Of a stretch of DNA of 64,000 nucleotides, positions 7,381 through 18,036 are shown piece after piece; position 1 is the stretch's first letter; the number at the start of each line of letters is the position of its first letter. Origin of the DNA: Pseudomonas bijieensis (GTDB taxonomy: Bacteria > Pseudomonadota > Gammaproteobacteria > Pseudomonadales > Pseudomonadaceae); NCBI RefSeq assembly GCF_013347965.1, contig NZ_CP048810.1, positions 2,852,001 to 2,916,000 on the forward strand, given 5' to 3'. Below the pieces are notes generated by a model. That model worked only from the letters and a program-made list of their open reading frames with translations, was not told where the DNA came from and did not search any database. Both the position numbers and the translations under genes were made by a program.

Positions 7381-7456
7381 GGTAGCTGTGCGCAGGGCGC
7401 CCTCGGGCGCGCCGGTTTCTTGGATCCCCGGTCGACTAACCTGCGTACAGCTGCCA
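7380..7456 (+). ncRNA. Structured leader element (three-way junction)
   Basis: A 16-bp closing stem pairs 7381-7396 with 7440-7455 (two G-U pairs; 7380-7456 adds one more pair). Inside are a GCGCC-CTCG-GGCGC hairpin (7397-7410, end pairs included) and a second CCGG/CCGG hairpin (7412-7431). It ends 51 nt before the DUF6124 start codon. It may be a cis-regulatory RNA or a processed small RNA. I recall similar sequence ahead of related genes in other fluorescens-group genomes, but from memory only. Confidence 0.6.
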
Positions 7457-7507
7457 CCCCTCGTTTAGTCGCGAGTGAGTGGTGGCTCAACTTCAAGGAT
7501 CCATAGA

Positions 7508-7861
7508 ATGCCGAAGAACACACCAAATCCCCCAGACGATCACATCTCCCGCAGCCAATCGGCCAACGCCAAAAAACTCGACGACGCGGCCACTCGTGCC
7601 CTGGACTATTACCTCAAACCCAAAGCCGACAAAGAAACCGGCGACACACCCGACACCCTTTTCATCATCGCCCCGAACATCGACGCCGAATGCCTGCTCG
7701 CCAACCTCAGCGAAACCCTGGCCTCGGCCAACGCCATGGTCAGCGACCTGGCATTCGACCTGAAGGGCTCGCGACGAAATATCGCCCTAGGGGTCCAGCA
7801 GATGATCGAACTGAGCCAGTTGCTGGCGAATCGAGCATGGGATGTGGTTGAGGTGAGGTAA
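7508..7861 (+). CDS. DUF6124 family protein
   Basis: 117 residues from the ATG at 7508, with AAGGA 8 nt upstream. It opens MPKNTPNPPDDH and contains LDDAATRALDYYL, DTLFIIAPNIDAECLLANLSETLASA and a C-terminal helix (IALGVQQMIELSQLLANRA). This is the family of small, mostly helical pseudomonad proteins now called DUF6124, often in several paralogues per genome. No signal peptide or membrane segment. Function unknown; the structured leader suggests post-transcriptional control. Confidence 0.78.
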   Translation: MPKNTPNPPDDHISRSQSANAKKLDDAATRALDYYLKPKADKETGDTPDTLFIIAPNIDAECLLANLSETLASANAMVSDLAFDLKGSRRNIALGVQQMIELSQLLANRAWDVVEVR

Positions 7862-7905
7862 GCATTCATGATGCAGGCCGAGACCTGAGAGAAGCCCGAG
7901 CAATC

Positions 7906-7992
7906 ACTGTGGAGCTTGCTCGCGATAGCGGTAGTCCAGTGACAACTAAGTTGTTTTGGCTGCCGTCATCGCGAGCAGGCTCGCTCCCACAT
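7906..7992. repeat. REP pair
   Basis: Two inverted REP units, CTGTGGAGCTTGCTCGCGAT (7907 on) and ATCGCGAGCAGGCTCGCTCC (7969 on), face each other. Confidence 0.85.
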
Positions 7993-8115
7993 CTATGGTT
8001 ATCCCCTTTTCTGCAATACTGTTTTTGATGCGTGGTTGGCTTGCTTTCATCTATCCGGCGTCTGAGTGGGGTTGTGGCCCCGCGCCTCGATGAGAATCGA
8101 TGCCCGACGATCCTA
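7993..8115. other. Intergenic between REP pair and IS, no gene seen
   Basis: No coding frame or repeat I can support. TGTGGCCCCGCGCC near 8075 may be part of the sequence the IS entered. Confidence 0.4.
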
Positions 8116-8238
8116 ATTAATTGGACGGCCTTTCAGCCGTGTGGGAGCTCAGGGTTGTCGTCAGGCCGGTTGGCCGTTCACGTCATCAGTTATCCAGCAT
8201 CGCAAAACCAGGTGGGTGGTGCTCGGATGACAGCAGGG

Positions 8239-9261
8239 TCAGGTGTTCATCGCAGCTGGCCCTGCATCGAATTCAGTGTGGTGTGCCGCAATCGCCCAAG
8301 CGATCCTCGCCATCTTATTGGCCAGCGCGCAGACCACATGGTTGGAGTGATGGTGGGCCAACAGCTGCCGGACCCAGTCCGCCAGCCAGCCTCTTTGGCG
8401 CTCCAGCTGCATTAAGTAGACTCGGGCACACTGGATGAGCAGACGCCTCTGATTCCGATCACCGCGCTTGCTGATGCCCAGCAGTACCGTCTTGTCGCCC
8501 GTGGAATGCTGTTTGGGCACCAGCCCGATTGAGGCCGCATAGTTTCGCCCGCACTTGAACTGTTTACCATCGCCCAACTCAGCAGCCAGGGCGCTGGAGG
8601 TGATCGGCCCGACACAGGGCATAGTCATCAAACGAGCCGCCAGATCATCTTCAGCGGCCTGGCTCTCCACGTCCTTGTCCAGTGTCTTGACCTGCTCATC
8701 CAGGTGGTTGAAGTGCTCATGCAGCTTCATCAGAATTTTGAAGCGTTCAGAAAGTGAACTCGCCTCCAGCCGCGCCGGAAGCTCTTTGATGGATTTGAAG
8801 CCTGGGGCCAGGCTGATGCCCACCTCCAGAAGGGCGGCATGAATCCGATTGGCGGTCGCGGTGCGGTCTTTGATGAACGAATCGCGGGTCGAGTTGAGCA
8901 TGGCTAGCGCCTGCTGAGCTTGGTTTTTTGGCGGCACAAAGCGCATCGTTGGGCGAGTCGCTGCCTCGCAGATCGCCTCGGCATCAGCGAAGTCGTTCTT
9001 GTTGCTCTTCACGTAAGGACGCACGAGATGAGGAGCAATGAGCTTGGGCGTATGTCCCAGCTTCGCGACCTCCTGCGCCATGAAGTGGGCTCCGCCACAA
9101 GCTTCCATCACGACGGTGCAAGGTTCGAGATTCGCCAGGTGTTGAGCGAGCGTCACTCGAGTAAATTTTTTGCGATAAAGCTCATGACCACGATCATCTT
9201 GAGCATGCAGGTGAAAGGAGTGTTTTCCCAAATCGATGGCGGCAATAGCTACTTTGTTCAT
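8239..9261 (-). CDS. IS110 family transposase (DEDD recombinase)
   Basis: 340 residues, full length for the family. The N-terminal RuvC-like DEDD domain shows Asp10 (AIDLGKHSF), Glu53 (VMEACGGAHF) and Asp90/Asp93 (KNDFADAEAI). A coiled-coil region spans about 165-205. The C-terminal Tnp20 domain has MPCVGPITSSALAAE and the conserved serine region YAASIGLVPKQ (Ser244). No frameshift or internal stop, so it may be active. Known family members recombine by a guide (bridge) RNA encoded in the noncoding end of the element. Confidence 0.93.
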   Translation of the reverse strand: MNKVAIAAIDLGKHSFHLHAQDDRGHELYRKKFTRVTLAQHLANLEPCTVVMEACGGAHFMAQEVAKLGHTPKLIAPHLVRPYVKSNKNDFADAEAICEAATRPTMRFVPPKNQAQQALAMLNSTRDSFIKDRTATANRIHAALLEVGISLAPGFKSIKELPARLEASSLSERFKILMKLHEHFNHLDEQVKTLDKDVESQAAEDDLAARLMTMPCVGPITSSALAAELGDGKQFKCGRNYAASIGLVPKQHSTGDKTVLLGISKRGDRNQRRLLIQCARVYLMQLERQRGWLADWVRQLLAHHHSNHVVCALANKMARIAWAIAAHHTEFDAGPAAMNT

Positions 9262-9280
9262 GGCAACAGTCTCCGATGAG

Positions 9281-9315
9281 CCCCCTGCGAAAGCTTAGTG
9301 GGCGATCGCAGGGGG
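9281..9315. other. Hairpin in the 5' noncoding end of the IS
   Basis: A perfect 10-bp stem CCCCCTGCGA / TCGCAGGGGG with a 15-nt loop, 20 bp upstream of the transposase start. It could be a recognition structure or part of an RNA made from the IS end. Confidence 0.6.
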
Positions 9316-9345
9316 CGGTGGGGGTAGCCATTTCATTAATTGGAT

Positions 9346-9538
9346 CGGCGTACAGCCAGAGAACCAGACCGGCTGTCAGGCCGCCTCGCGAGCAAGCTTT
9401 GCTCCCACAGATATGATGGGTGTACGACCGGGAGAGCCAGGCCGGCTGTCAGGCCGCCTCGCGAGCAAGCTTTGCTCCCACAGATATGATGGGTGTACGA
9501 CCGAGAGAGCCAGGCCGGCTGTCAGGCCGCCTCGCGGT
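9346..9538. repeat. 73-bp tandem repeat containing a REP half
   Basis: The block starting GGCTGTCAGGCCGCCTCGCG begins at 9371, 9444 and 9517, a period of exactly 73 bp. The units are nearly identical, each carrying CGAGCAAGCTTTGCTCCCAC. A diverged partial unit lies at 9346-9370. Confidence 0.88.
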
Positions 9539-9854
9539 GGACGTTGATCTCGGCGCCCCGTTAACCACGATGGCTGAACGAAGCAATGCCTTCGTTCAGG
9601 CATGCCGAGCCTAAGCGAGGCACCGAGTGGTGGGGCAGAAGCGCTTTGGTTACTTTCGCGCTTTTCGAATGACCCGCCGTCAGGGCGGAACCATAAGCAG
9701 CCGTTACCGAAAAAACGGATAAGCACACAACCCTGAAAACCACTCACATATGGGTCGCACCAGACCGCCCATGTTAACCTTGCGCCCATCGCGGAAAAGC
9801 CGGGCCAATGCCCCTCCTTTTGCCCAAACCTTTCAACGAGCCTGCCTGACACCC
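9539..9854. other. mutS upstream region, dispersed-repeat-like, no gene seen
   Basis: Frames here (for example a 158-residue one on the minus strand) have no recognisable product. From memory, the block with CGCTTTGGTTACTTTCGCGC (near 9640) recurs in intergenic regions of other fluorescens-group genomes. It presumably contains the mutS promoter, which I could not place. Confidence 0.4.
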
Positions 9855-12434
9855 ATGAATACAGCCGTGAACGACCTCTCCAGCCACACGCCGATGATGC
9901 AGCAATACTGGCGCCTGAAGAACCAGCACCCCGACCAGCTGATGTTCTACCGCATGGGCGACTTCTACGAGATCTTCTACGAAGATGCGAAGAAAGCCGC
10001 CAAGTTGTTGGACATCACCCTGACGGCGCGTGGGCAATCGGCGGGCATGGCGATTCCGATGTGCGGGATTCCTTACCACGCGGCGGAAGGTTACCTGGCG
10101 AAGCTGGTCAAGCTCGGCGAGTCCGTGGTGATCTGCGAGCAAGTCGGCGACCCGGCCACCAGCAAAGGGCCGGTGGAACGCCAAGTCGTACGTATCATCA
10201 CACCGGGCACAGTCAGTGATGAAGCCCTGCTGGATGAACGCCGGGACAACCTGATCGCCGCAGTCCTGGGCGATGAGCGCCTGTTCGGCCTGGCGGTGCT
10301 GGACATCACCAGCGGCAATTTCTCGGTGCTGGAAATCAAGGGCTGGGAAAACCTGCTGGCGGAGCTCGAACGAGTCAACCCGGTAGAGCTGTTGATCCCG
10401 GATGACTGGCCCAAAGACCTGCCGGCAGAAAAACGCCGTGGCGTGCGGCGTCGGGCGCCGTGGGATTTTGAACGTGATTCGGCGCTGAAAAGTCTCTGCC
10501 AGCAGTTTTCCACCCAGGACCTCAAGGGCTTCGGCTGCGAAAACCTGACCCTGGCCATTGGTGCTGCCGGTTGCCTGCTGGCCTACGCCAAGGAAACCCA
10601 GCGCACCGCCCTGCCCCACTTGCGCAGCCTGCGCCACGAACGCCTGGATGACACGGTGGTGCTGGACGGCGCGAGCCGGCGCAACCTGGAACTGGACACC
10701 AACCTGGCCGGCGGGCGCGACAATACCTTGCAGTCGGTGGTCGACCGCTGCCAGACCGCCATGGGCAGCCGCCTGCTGACCCGCTGGCTGAACCGCCCAC
10801 TGCGCGACCTGACGGTGCTGCTGGCGCGCCAGTCCTCCATTACCTGCCTGCTGGATCGTTATCGCTTCGAGCAGTTGCAGCCGCAGCTCAAGGAAATCGG
10901 CGACATCGAGCGCATCCTCGCCCGTATCGGCCTGCGCAATGCCCGTCCCCGTGACCTGGCACGCCTGCGTGATGCCCTCGGCGCCCTGCCCGAGCTGCAA
11001 GTGGCGATGACCGACCTCGAAGCACCGCACCTGCAGCAACTGGCGCACACCACCAGCACCTACCCGGAGCTGGCCGCGCTGTTGGAAAAAGCCATTATCG
11101 ATAACCCTCCGGCGGTGATCCGTGACGGTGGCGTGCTGAAAACCGGCTACGACGCCGAACTCGACGAACTGCAATCGCTGAGCGAAAACGCCGGCCAGTT
11201 CCTGATCGACCTCGAAGCCCGGGAAAAAGCCCGCACTGGCCTGGCCAACCTCAAGGTCGGCTACAACCGCATCCACGGTTATTTCATCGAATTGCCGAGC
11301 AAGCAGGCCGAACAGGCCCCGGCGGACTACGTTCGCCGCCAGACCCTCAAGGGTGCCGAGCGCTTCATCACTCCAGAACTCAAGGCGTTCGAAGACAAGG
11401 CGCTGTCGGCCAAGAGCCGCGCCCTGGCTCGGGAAAAGATGCTCTATGAAGCACTGCTCGAGGACCTGATCAGCCAACTGCCGCCCTTGCAGGACACCGC
11501 CAGTGCCCTGGCGGAACTGGACGTGCTGAGCAACCTGGCCGAACGCGCACTGAACCTGGACCTGAACTGCCCACGCTTCGTCAGCGAACCGTGCATGCGC
11601 ATCAGCCAGGGTCGTCACCCGGTGGTCGAGCAAGTGTTGACCACGCCGTTCGTGGCCAACGACCTGAGCCTGGACGACAACACCCGCATGCTGGTGATCA
11701 CCGGTCCGAACATGGGTGGTAAATCCACCTACATGCGCCAGACTGCCTTGATCGTGCTGCTGGCCCACATCGGCAGCTTCGTACCAGCAGCGAGCTGCGA
11801 ATTGTCCCTGGTAGACAGGATTTTCACCCGGATCGGCTCCAGCGATGACCTGGCCGGTGGGCGCTCGACCTTCATGGTGGAAATGAGCGAAACCGCGAAC
11901 ATCCTGCACAACGCCACCGAACGCAGCCTGGTGCTGATGGACGAAGTCGGACGCGGTACCAGCACCTTCGATGGCCTGTCCCTGGCCTGGGCGGCGGCCG
12001 AACGGCTGGCGCATTTGCGAGCCTACACCCTGTTCGCCACCCACTACTTCGAGCTGACGGTACTGCCGGAAAGCCAGCCGCTGGTGGCCAACGTGCACCT
12101 CAACGCCACCGAGCACAACGAACGCATCGTTTTCCTGCACCACGTGCTGCCCGGCCCGGCCAGCCAGAGCTACGGCCTGGCAGTGGCGCAGTTGGCCGGC
12201 GTGCCGAGCGAAGTGATCAGCCGTGCCCGCGAACACCTGAGCCGCCTGGAAACTACCAGCCTGCCCCACGAAGCACCGCGCCCGATCAAAGGCAAACCGG
12301 CCGCTCCACAGCAAAGCGACCTGTTCGCCAGCCTGCCCCATCCGGTGCTCGATGAACTGGCCAAGCTCGATCTGGACGACCTGACTCCACGTCGGGCGCT
12401 GGATTTACTCTATACATTGAAGACACGGATCTAA
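9855..12434 (+). CDS. mutS: DNA mismatch repair protein MutS
   Basis: 859 residues from the ATG at 9855; the frame is open further upstream but [20 protein letters not shown] is the usual start. MutS binds mismatches and recruits MutL. The mismatch-reading motif [14 protein letters not shown] is near residue 36. Walker [10 protein letters not shown] starts near residue 617, followed by Walker B and signature region [15 protein letters not shown]. The C-terminal helix-turn-helix and dimer region ends [10 protein letters not shown]. Length matches the family. In pseudomonads the mutS-to-cinA/recA gap is the usual home of tailocin prophages, as here. Confidence 0.98.
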   Translation: MNTAVNDLSSHTPMMQQYWRLKNQHPDQLMFYRMGDFYEIFYEDAKKAAKLLDITLTARGQSAGMAIPMCGIPYHAAEGYLAKLVKLGESVVICEQVGDPATSKGPVERQVVRIITPGTVSDEALLDERRDNLIAAVLGDERLFGLAVLDITSGNFSVLEIKGWENLLAELERVNPVELLIPDDWPKDLPAEKRRGVRRRAPWDFERDSALKSLCQQFSTQDLKGFGCENLTLAIGAAGCLLAYAKETQRTALPHLRSLRHERLDDTVVLDGASRRNLELDTNLAGGRDNTLQSVVDRCQTAMGSRLLTRWLNRPLRDLTVLLARQSSITCLLDRYRFEQLQPQLKEIGDIERILARIGLRNARPRDLARLRDALGALPELQVAMTDLEAPHLQQLAHTTSTYPELAALLEKAIIDNPPAVIRDGGVLKTGYDAELDELQSLSENAGQFLIDLEAREKARTGLANLKVGYNRIHGYFIELPSKQAEQAPADYVRRQTLKGAERFITPELKAFEDKALSAKSRALAREKMLYEALLEDLISQLPPLQDTASALAELDVLSNLAERALNLDLNCPRFVSEPCMRISQGRHPVVEQVLTTPFVANDLSLDDNTRMLVITGPNMGGKSTYMRQTALIVLLAHIGSFVPAASCELSLVDRIFTRIGSSDDLAGGRSTFMVEMSETANILHNATERSLVLMDEVGRGTSTFDGLSLAWAAAERLAHLRAYTLFATHYFELTVLPESQPLVANVHLNATEHNERIVFLHHVLPGPASQSYGLAVAQLAGVPSEVISRAREHLSRLETTSLPHEAPRPIKGKPAAPQQSDLFASLPHPVLDELAKLDLDDLTPRRALDLLYTLKTRI

Positions 12435-12577
12435 CGCACAGGCTTTCAAGCTGTTAGAATCTCGCGCGGTTTGGGATGCTGCGGACTATTAGCCTGGTTC
12501 GCAGACTACCGCTCCCGAACCTGGCGACCCCACCCGTGAAGGGGATTCGCTGCCGCCGCCTGAGGAGAGAATTAGAA

Positions 12578-12901
12578 ATGACCTTCGTCGTCACCGACAA
12601 CTGCATCAAGTGCAAGTACACCGACTGCGTAGAAGTCTGTCCGGTGGACTGCTTTTACGAAGGCCCGAACTTCCTGGTCATTCACCCGGACGAGTGCATC
12701 GACTGCGCCCTGTGTGAACCGGAATGCCCGGCGAATGCCATTTTCTCGGAGGACGAAGTGCCGACCGGCATGGAGAACTTCATCGAGCTGAACGCCGAGC
12801 TGGCGGATATCTGGCCGAATATCACCGAGAGGAAAGACGCCCTGCCGGACGCCGCAGAGTGGGATGGCAAGCCTGGCAAGATCGCAGACCTCGAACGCTG
12901 A
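12578..12901 (+). CDS. fdxA: 7Fe-8S ferredoxin FdxA
   Basis: 107 residues after GAGGAG. The N-terminal half holds the cluster ligands: Cys9, 12, 17, 21 and 25, then Cys40, 43, 46 and 50 ([11 protein letters not shown]), the pattern for one 3Fe-4S plus one 4Fe-4S cluster. The C-terminal extension ([20 protein letters not shown]) is typical of the Azotobacter-type ferredoxin I family. It is a small soluble electron carrier. It sits between mutS and rsmZ/rpoS, the standard pseudomonad order, and ends in its own terminator. Confidence 0.96.
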   Translation: MTFVVTDNCIKCKYTDCVEVCPVDCFYEGPNFLVIHPDECIDCALCEPECPANAIFSEDEVPTGMENFIELNAELADIWPNITERKDALPDAAEWDGKPGKIADLER

Positions 12902-12920
12902 TTACCCCTGCGCTCCTCGA

Positions 12921-12945
12921 AAAGGCCCCTCATGGGCCTTTTTGC
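12921..12945 (+). terminator. fdxA terminator
   Basis: AAGGCCC-CTCAT-GGGCCTTTTT, 20 nt after the fdxA stop codon. Confidence 0.88.
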
Positions 12946-12967
12946 TGCCTCGAACAAAATCGCAGGC

Positions 12968-13100
12968 AAAAAAAAGGGGCGGTTTGACCCGCCCACATTT
13001 TTTCCCTAATCCCTTTAATCCTATTCATCATCCTGATGAATCGCGTCCTGCGATGTCCTTCCTTCCCATCGTCCTTGACGGGTGTGTCTGTCCGTCGACA
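12968..13100 (-). ncRNA. rsmZ: Small regulatory RNA RsmZ
   Basis: Between fdxA and rpoS, where rsmZ/prrB lies in fluorescent pseudomonads. Read on the minus strand from 13100 it starts TGTCGACGGACAGACA and contains about ten GGA motifs. Several are in hairpin loops (ATCGC-AGGAC-GCGAT; TTCATC-AGGAT-GATGAA). It ends with a GGGCGG...CCGCCC hairpin and eight T (12968-12995). RsmZ titrates the CsrA-type proteins RsmA and RsmE and so relieves repression of exoproducts and antibiotics under GacS/GacA control. Length is about 130 nt. Confidence 0.95.
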
Positions 13101-13108
13101 CAGGACTG

Positions 13109-13136
13109 ATATTAGTGTTTTCCCGGACGAGTGCAA
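13109..13136 (-). promoter_or_regulatory. rsmZ core promoter
   Basis: On the minus strand: TTGCAC (13136-13131), a 16-bp spacer, TAATAT (13114-13109), 8 nt before the RNA start. Confidence 0.7.
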
Positions 13137-13274
13137 TTCACCTGATACGGTCAACGCACGTTGTCACACCACGTTCATCAATTAAATTCTCCTTTAAAAT
13201 CATTAAAGTACAGAAAATTTTACGGTTTCCATAGTCGTCTATCCCTTCAATGGGAAACCAAACACTTACGCAAT

Positions 13275-13292
13275 ACTAGGCAAAAGCTTACA
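13275..13292 (-). promoter_or_regulatory. Candidate GacA upstream activating box of rsmZ
   Basis: On the minus strand: TGTAAGC-TTTT-GCCTAGT, compared with the known TGTAAGC-N4-GCTTACA. The left half is perfect and the right half partial. Its centre is about 183 bp upstream of the rsmZ start, the distance reported for this box. A/T-rich DNA lies between box and promoter. Confidence 0.65.
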
Positions 13293-13342
13293 AGCTGAAA
13301 CTACAAATAGAATGAGATTGGAAAGCAGTCACCGCAGAAACG

Positions 13343-13368
13343 AAAAAGCCCCGAACCATTCGGGGCTT
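13343..13368 (-). terminator. rpoS terminator
   Basis: On the minus strand: AGCCCCGAA-TGG-TTCGGGGCTTTTT, 24 nt after the rpoS stop codon. Confidence 0.9.
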
Positions 13369-13391
13369 TCGCTGTTGCACTGAGCTTCATG

Positions 13392-14399
13392 TCACTGGAA
13401 CAGCGACTCGCTCGACAAGCCGTTTTTCTCCAGGATCTCTCGCAGACGCTTGAGGCCCTCTACCTGGATCTGCCGGACCCGCTCACGGGTCAGGCCAATC
13501 TCCAGGCCAACATCTTCCAGGGTGCTGCTTTCATGACCCCGCAAACCGAATCGGCGAATCACCACTTCCCGTTGCTTGTCGGTCAGTTCCGAAAGCCACT
13601 GGTCAATGCTCTGGGAAAGGTCATCATCCTGAAGTAGCTCGCACGGGTCCGTGGGGCGATCGTCGGTGAGGGTGTCGAGCAGGGTTTTATCCGAGTCCGG
13701 CCCCAGTGAAACGTCCACCGAGGACACCCGCTCGTTGAGCCCAAGCATGCGCTTGACCTCACCTACCGGTTTCTCCAGCAGGTTGGCGATTTCTTCGGGT
13801 GAGGGTTCATGGTCGAGTTTCTGGGTCAACTCACGGGCGGCCCGCAGGTAGACGTTCAGTTCCTTGACCACATGGATCGGCAACCGGATGGTCCGGGTCT
13901 GATTCATGATCGCCCGTTCGATGGTCTGGCGGATCCACCAAGTGGCGTAGGTCGAGAAACGGAAGCCGCGTTCGGGGTCGAATTTTTCCACGGCGCGAAT
14001 CAGGCCCAAGTTGCCCTCTTCGATCAGGTCCAGCAGCGAAAGCCCGCGATTGACATAGCGTCGGGCGATTTTCACCACCAGGCGCAAGTTGCTTTCAATC
14101 ATGCGTTTTCGACCGGCCGGGTCGCCACTTTGCGACAGCCGCGCAAAATGAACTTCTTCCTCGGGGGAGAGCAGCGGCGAGAACCCGATTTCGTTGAGGT
14201 ACAGCTGAGTGGCGTCCAGCGCCCGGGTGTAATCGATGTACTTATGTTGTTTAAGTGAAGCGGAGTGTCTGGATTTGGCACGAACGGAAGGTGGAGTCGC
14301 CCCTTCATCATTCGACATCGAATCCATAGCGATGCCGGTCTCCATAAGGAGAACCTCATCGTCGATGTCAAACTCCGGCACTTCTTTACTGAGAGCCAT
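13392..14399 (-). CDS. rpoS: RNA polymerase sigma factor RpoS
   Basis: 335 residues. It is the stationary-phase and general stress sigma factor. Region 1.2 is [16 protein letters not shown]. Region 2 contains [36 protein letters not shown] and the -10 recognition and melting stretch [20 protein letters not shown]. Region 4 carries the -35 helix-turn-helix [20 protein letters not shown]. It follows nlpD, within which the main rpoS promoter normally lies, and is followed by rsmZ. Confidence 0.98.
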   Translation of the reverse strand: MALSKEVPEFDIDDEVLLMETGIAMDSMSNDEGATPPSVRAKSRHSASLKQHKYIDYTRALDATQLYLNEIGFSPLLSPEEEVHFARLSQSGDPAGRKRMIESNLRLVVKIARRYVNRGLSLLDLIEEGNLGLIRAVEKFDPERGFRFSTYATWWIRQTIERAIMNQTRTIRLPIHVVKELNVYLRAARELTQKLDHEPSPEEIANLLEKPVGEVKRMLGLNERVSSVDVSLGPDSDKTLLDTLTDDRPTDPCELLQDDDLSQSIDQWLSELTDKQREVVIRRFGLRGHESSTLEDVGLEIGLTRERVRQIQVEGLKRLREILEKNGLSSESLFQ

Positions 14400-14505
14400 T
14401 GTTATAGTCCTTTGGTGAGTTCGACCTCAAGCTCAAGCGACGCCTTTATCCTTGGCAACGCTGGAGCCTGTTCCCTCTACGTGACGGAACAGGCTGACAA
14501 TCAAA

Positions 14506-15351
14506 TCAACGACGTGGCAGGAATTGCAGCGGATCTACTGGTTTACCTTGTCGGCGAATCTCAAAGTGCAGTTTCACCCGGTCCGTTCCCGTCGATCCCA
14601 TTTCGGCAATTGTCTGTCCGACCTTGACCTGCTGCCCCTCCCGAACCAACAGCCTGCGGTTGTGACCGTAGGCACTGACGTAGGTATCGCTGTGTTTGAT
14701 GATCACGAGTTCGCCGTAGCCCCTCAAACCACTCCCGGCGTACACAACCGTGCCATCAGACGCGGCTAAAACAGGCTGTCCCAAATCCCCGGCGATATCA
14801 ATTCCTTTATTCAAACTACCGTTTGAAGAGAATTTTCCAATAAGAACGCCATTAGAAGGCCATCCCCAGCCTGTCGGGGCGGGGCCTGCCGGAGGCATCG
14901 GAGCGGGGGTCGGTTTGCTCGCGACGGACGGTACTGTCGCCGTTGCAGCCCCCGCCGGGCGGCGAATGACCGTGGTTTTACTCGACGACGATGCCGTCGA
15001 TCCCGACTGCGTCACCACTGCGGTAGGCGTTGAACCGCTACGGCCATCGAAGCGAATCGTCTGACCGGGGTGGATCGTATAAGGCGCAGGAATGTTGTTA
15101 CGCGCCGCAAGGGCCTTGTAGTCCCAGCCATAGCGAAAAGCGATGGAAAACAGCGTATCGCCGCGACGGACTACATACTGGCCGGTCGTTACTGTAGGAC
15201 GTTGTGGTGCTGCACTGTTGCGATCGACAACCCGGACATTACCCGATGGTGTACTGGAACATCCGACCAGCAAAGTGCTCAAGACAAGGCCAGTCAACAG
15301 GCGCTGAAAGCTCGTGATACCCATACGCTGCGCAATGACTGTGAGACTCAC
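14506..15351 (-). CDS. nlpD: Lipoprotein NlpD, LysM and degenerate M23 domains
   Basis: 281 residues from a GTG at 15351, chosen for GGGAG just upstream and a compact lipoprotein signal ending LVGC (lipobox Cys). The LysM domain is YVVRRGDTLFSIAFRYGWDY. A Ser/Thr/Pro-rich linker follows, then a LytM/M23 domain (about 175-281). Metal ligands are incomplete: GIDIAG replaces the His motif, although SAYGHN and LHFEIR remain. The protein is therefore expected to activate an amidase at the septum, not to cut peptidoglycan itself. Order surE-pcm-nlpD-rpoS is conserved. Confidence 0.93.
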   Translation of the reverse strand: MSLTVIAQRMGITSFQRLLTGLVLSTLLVGCSSTPSGNVRVVDRNSAAPQRPTVTTGQYVVRRGDTLFSIAFRYGWDYKALAARNNIPAPYTIHPGQTIRFDGRSGSTPTAVVTQSGSTASSSSKTTVIRRPAGAATATVPSVASKPTPAPMPPAGPAPTGWGWPSNGVLIGKFSSNGSLNKGIDIAGDLGQPVLAASDGTVVYAGSGLRGYGELVIIKHSDTYVSAYGHNRRLLVREGQQVKVGQTIAEMGSTGTDRVKLHFEIRRQGKPVDPLQFLPRR

Positions 15352-15563
15352 CCGCCGCTCCCTTTGTGGTGGCTGAAAAATGGGAAACTGCCTGTCCAGG
15401 CAGAAATACATACAAATATAGCTGGCAGCGAACGCGTCTCTATTAATGAGGCGCCAAGTGCCGCCGCACACGTTTGCTCGATACCGTTGCCCGCTGTTTC
15501 ATAAAGCAGCGCCGCTGTAAGACACAACCGATGCCGCAGAATTCAGCGTCTGTTTATAAATGC

Positions 15564-16977
<1,414 letters not shown>

Positions 16978-16990
<13 letters not shown>

Positions 16991-18036
16991 GGGCTGTCCG
17001 TCTGCCCCACCGGCACCAGATCGACGAGTTCGCGCACCAAGACAGTGGCGAAACATCCGGCCGGCAGGACGAATTCCAGTTGCAGAATGTCAGGCGAGGG
17101 ATAATGCCACGACAGCCCGCCAATGGGCAGTCGCAGGATGCGACGTTCGTGACTCATTCCCGTGTTTATCAACCAGTCGCGCAAATCGGCCTCGCCCGCT
17201 GCGACGGCTTGTTCCAGCTCGAACGTCGCACCGGCGGCAGGCGAAGGCCCCTCGCCCCACTGCGGCCCGGTCGGGTGCAGATCGAGGATCGCCAGGCGTG
17301 GATCGCTGCACTCAGCCTCGCCGGCCGGGAAGAAGCTGCGACTATCGGTGAATGCGAGCAAGTCGCCCACCTGGGCTTTCTGCCAGGTACCGTCGGCGAC
17401 CCGCGCCGCCAACACCTGGTTGAACAGAAAACTGCGGGCGGTAGACAGCAGCCGCGAGCGCACATTGCGCTGCTCCGGCAAGGCCTTGCGCGCCGCCCAG
17501 GCACGGGCATCGACGACATTGCCACCGTCATGCCCGAAGCGCTGGGCGCCAAAATAGTTGGGGATGCCCTGACGGACAATCTGTTGCAGGCGCGCGTCGA
17601 TCGCCGCTGTGTCGCCCTTGAATTGGGTCAGGCGCAAGGTAAAGCCGTTGGCCGAGTGCGCGCCGCGTTGCAGCTTACGCCTGTGGCGTGCGGTCTTGAG
17701 GATCTTCAGTGTGTCATTCTCTGCCGCCGACAAGTCCGGATCGGCCTTGCCCGGCAATTGGACGCTGAACCACTGGCGGGTCAAGGCCTGGCGGTCCTTG
17801 AGCCCGGCGTAGCTGACAGTGCGCAACGGCACGCCAGCGGCCTTGGCGATTCGCCGGGCCGCTTCTTCGGTGTTCAAGCCTCGTTTTTCAACCCAGATCC
17901 ACAGGTGCTCGCCATCGCCGGTCAACGGAATGTCGAGCACTTCATCGACCTGGAAATCTTCAGCGCTGGCCTTGAGTACCGCGCTGCCCAACGACTCGCC
18001 ATAGGCCCGCGGCCCCAACAGTTCCAGTTCAGTCAT
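16978..18036 (-). CDS. truD: tRNA pseudouridine(13) synthase TruD
   Basis: 352 residues. The catalytic aspartate is in the motif [10 protein letters not shown] (about residue 80), and [15 protein letters not shown] is the second family signature. It makes pseudouridine 13 in tRNA-Glu. Its ATG overlaps the ispF end by 4 bp and its end overlaps surE by 13 bp. Length is normal for the family. Confidence 0.97.

Larger units (their letters stand above)
8116..9344 (-). mobile_element. IS110-family insertion sequence, about 1.2 kb
   Basis: One DEDD transposase gene with noncoding flanks of about 120 and 75 bp. The 10-mer ATTAATTGGA occurs as a direct repeat at 8116-8125 and 9335-9344, which I take as the approximate ends. 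IS110 elements lack classical terminal inverted repeats, so the exact ends are uncertain. The right flank (9346-9370) is a diverged end of the 73-bp unit that continues to 9538, so the element entered or abuts that repeat array. Confidence 0.7.

Noticed and set aside
7303..7506. 67-residue frame upstream of the DUF6124 gene
   Set aside because: It crosses the three-way-junction structure and has no ribosome site; better explained as leader RNA.
8000..9400. Gene disrupted by the IS110 element
   Set aside because: Flanks show REP and tandem-repeat DNA, not two halves of a coding frame.
9376..9852. 158-residue minus-strand frame before mutS
   Set aside because: It runs through the 73-bp repeat and intergenic repeat sequence; the protein simply repeats the DNA tandem unit.
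9774..12341. 855-residue open frame antisense to mutS
   Set aside because: High-GC codon bias shadow: low-complexity Gln/Gly/Val/Arg-rich translation without motifs, fully opposite a conserved gene.
12968..12995. GGGCGG hairpin considered as a second fdxA terminator
   Set aside because: Its T-run is on the minus strand and it ends the rsmZ sequence; fdxA has its own terminator at 12921-12945.
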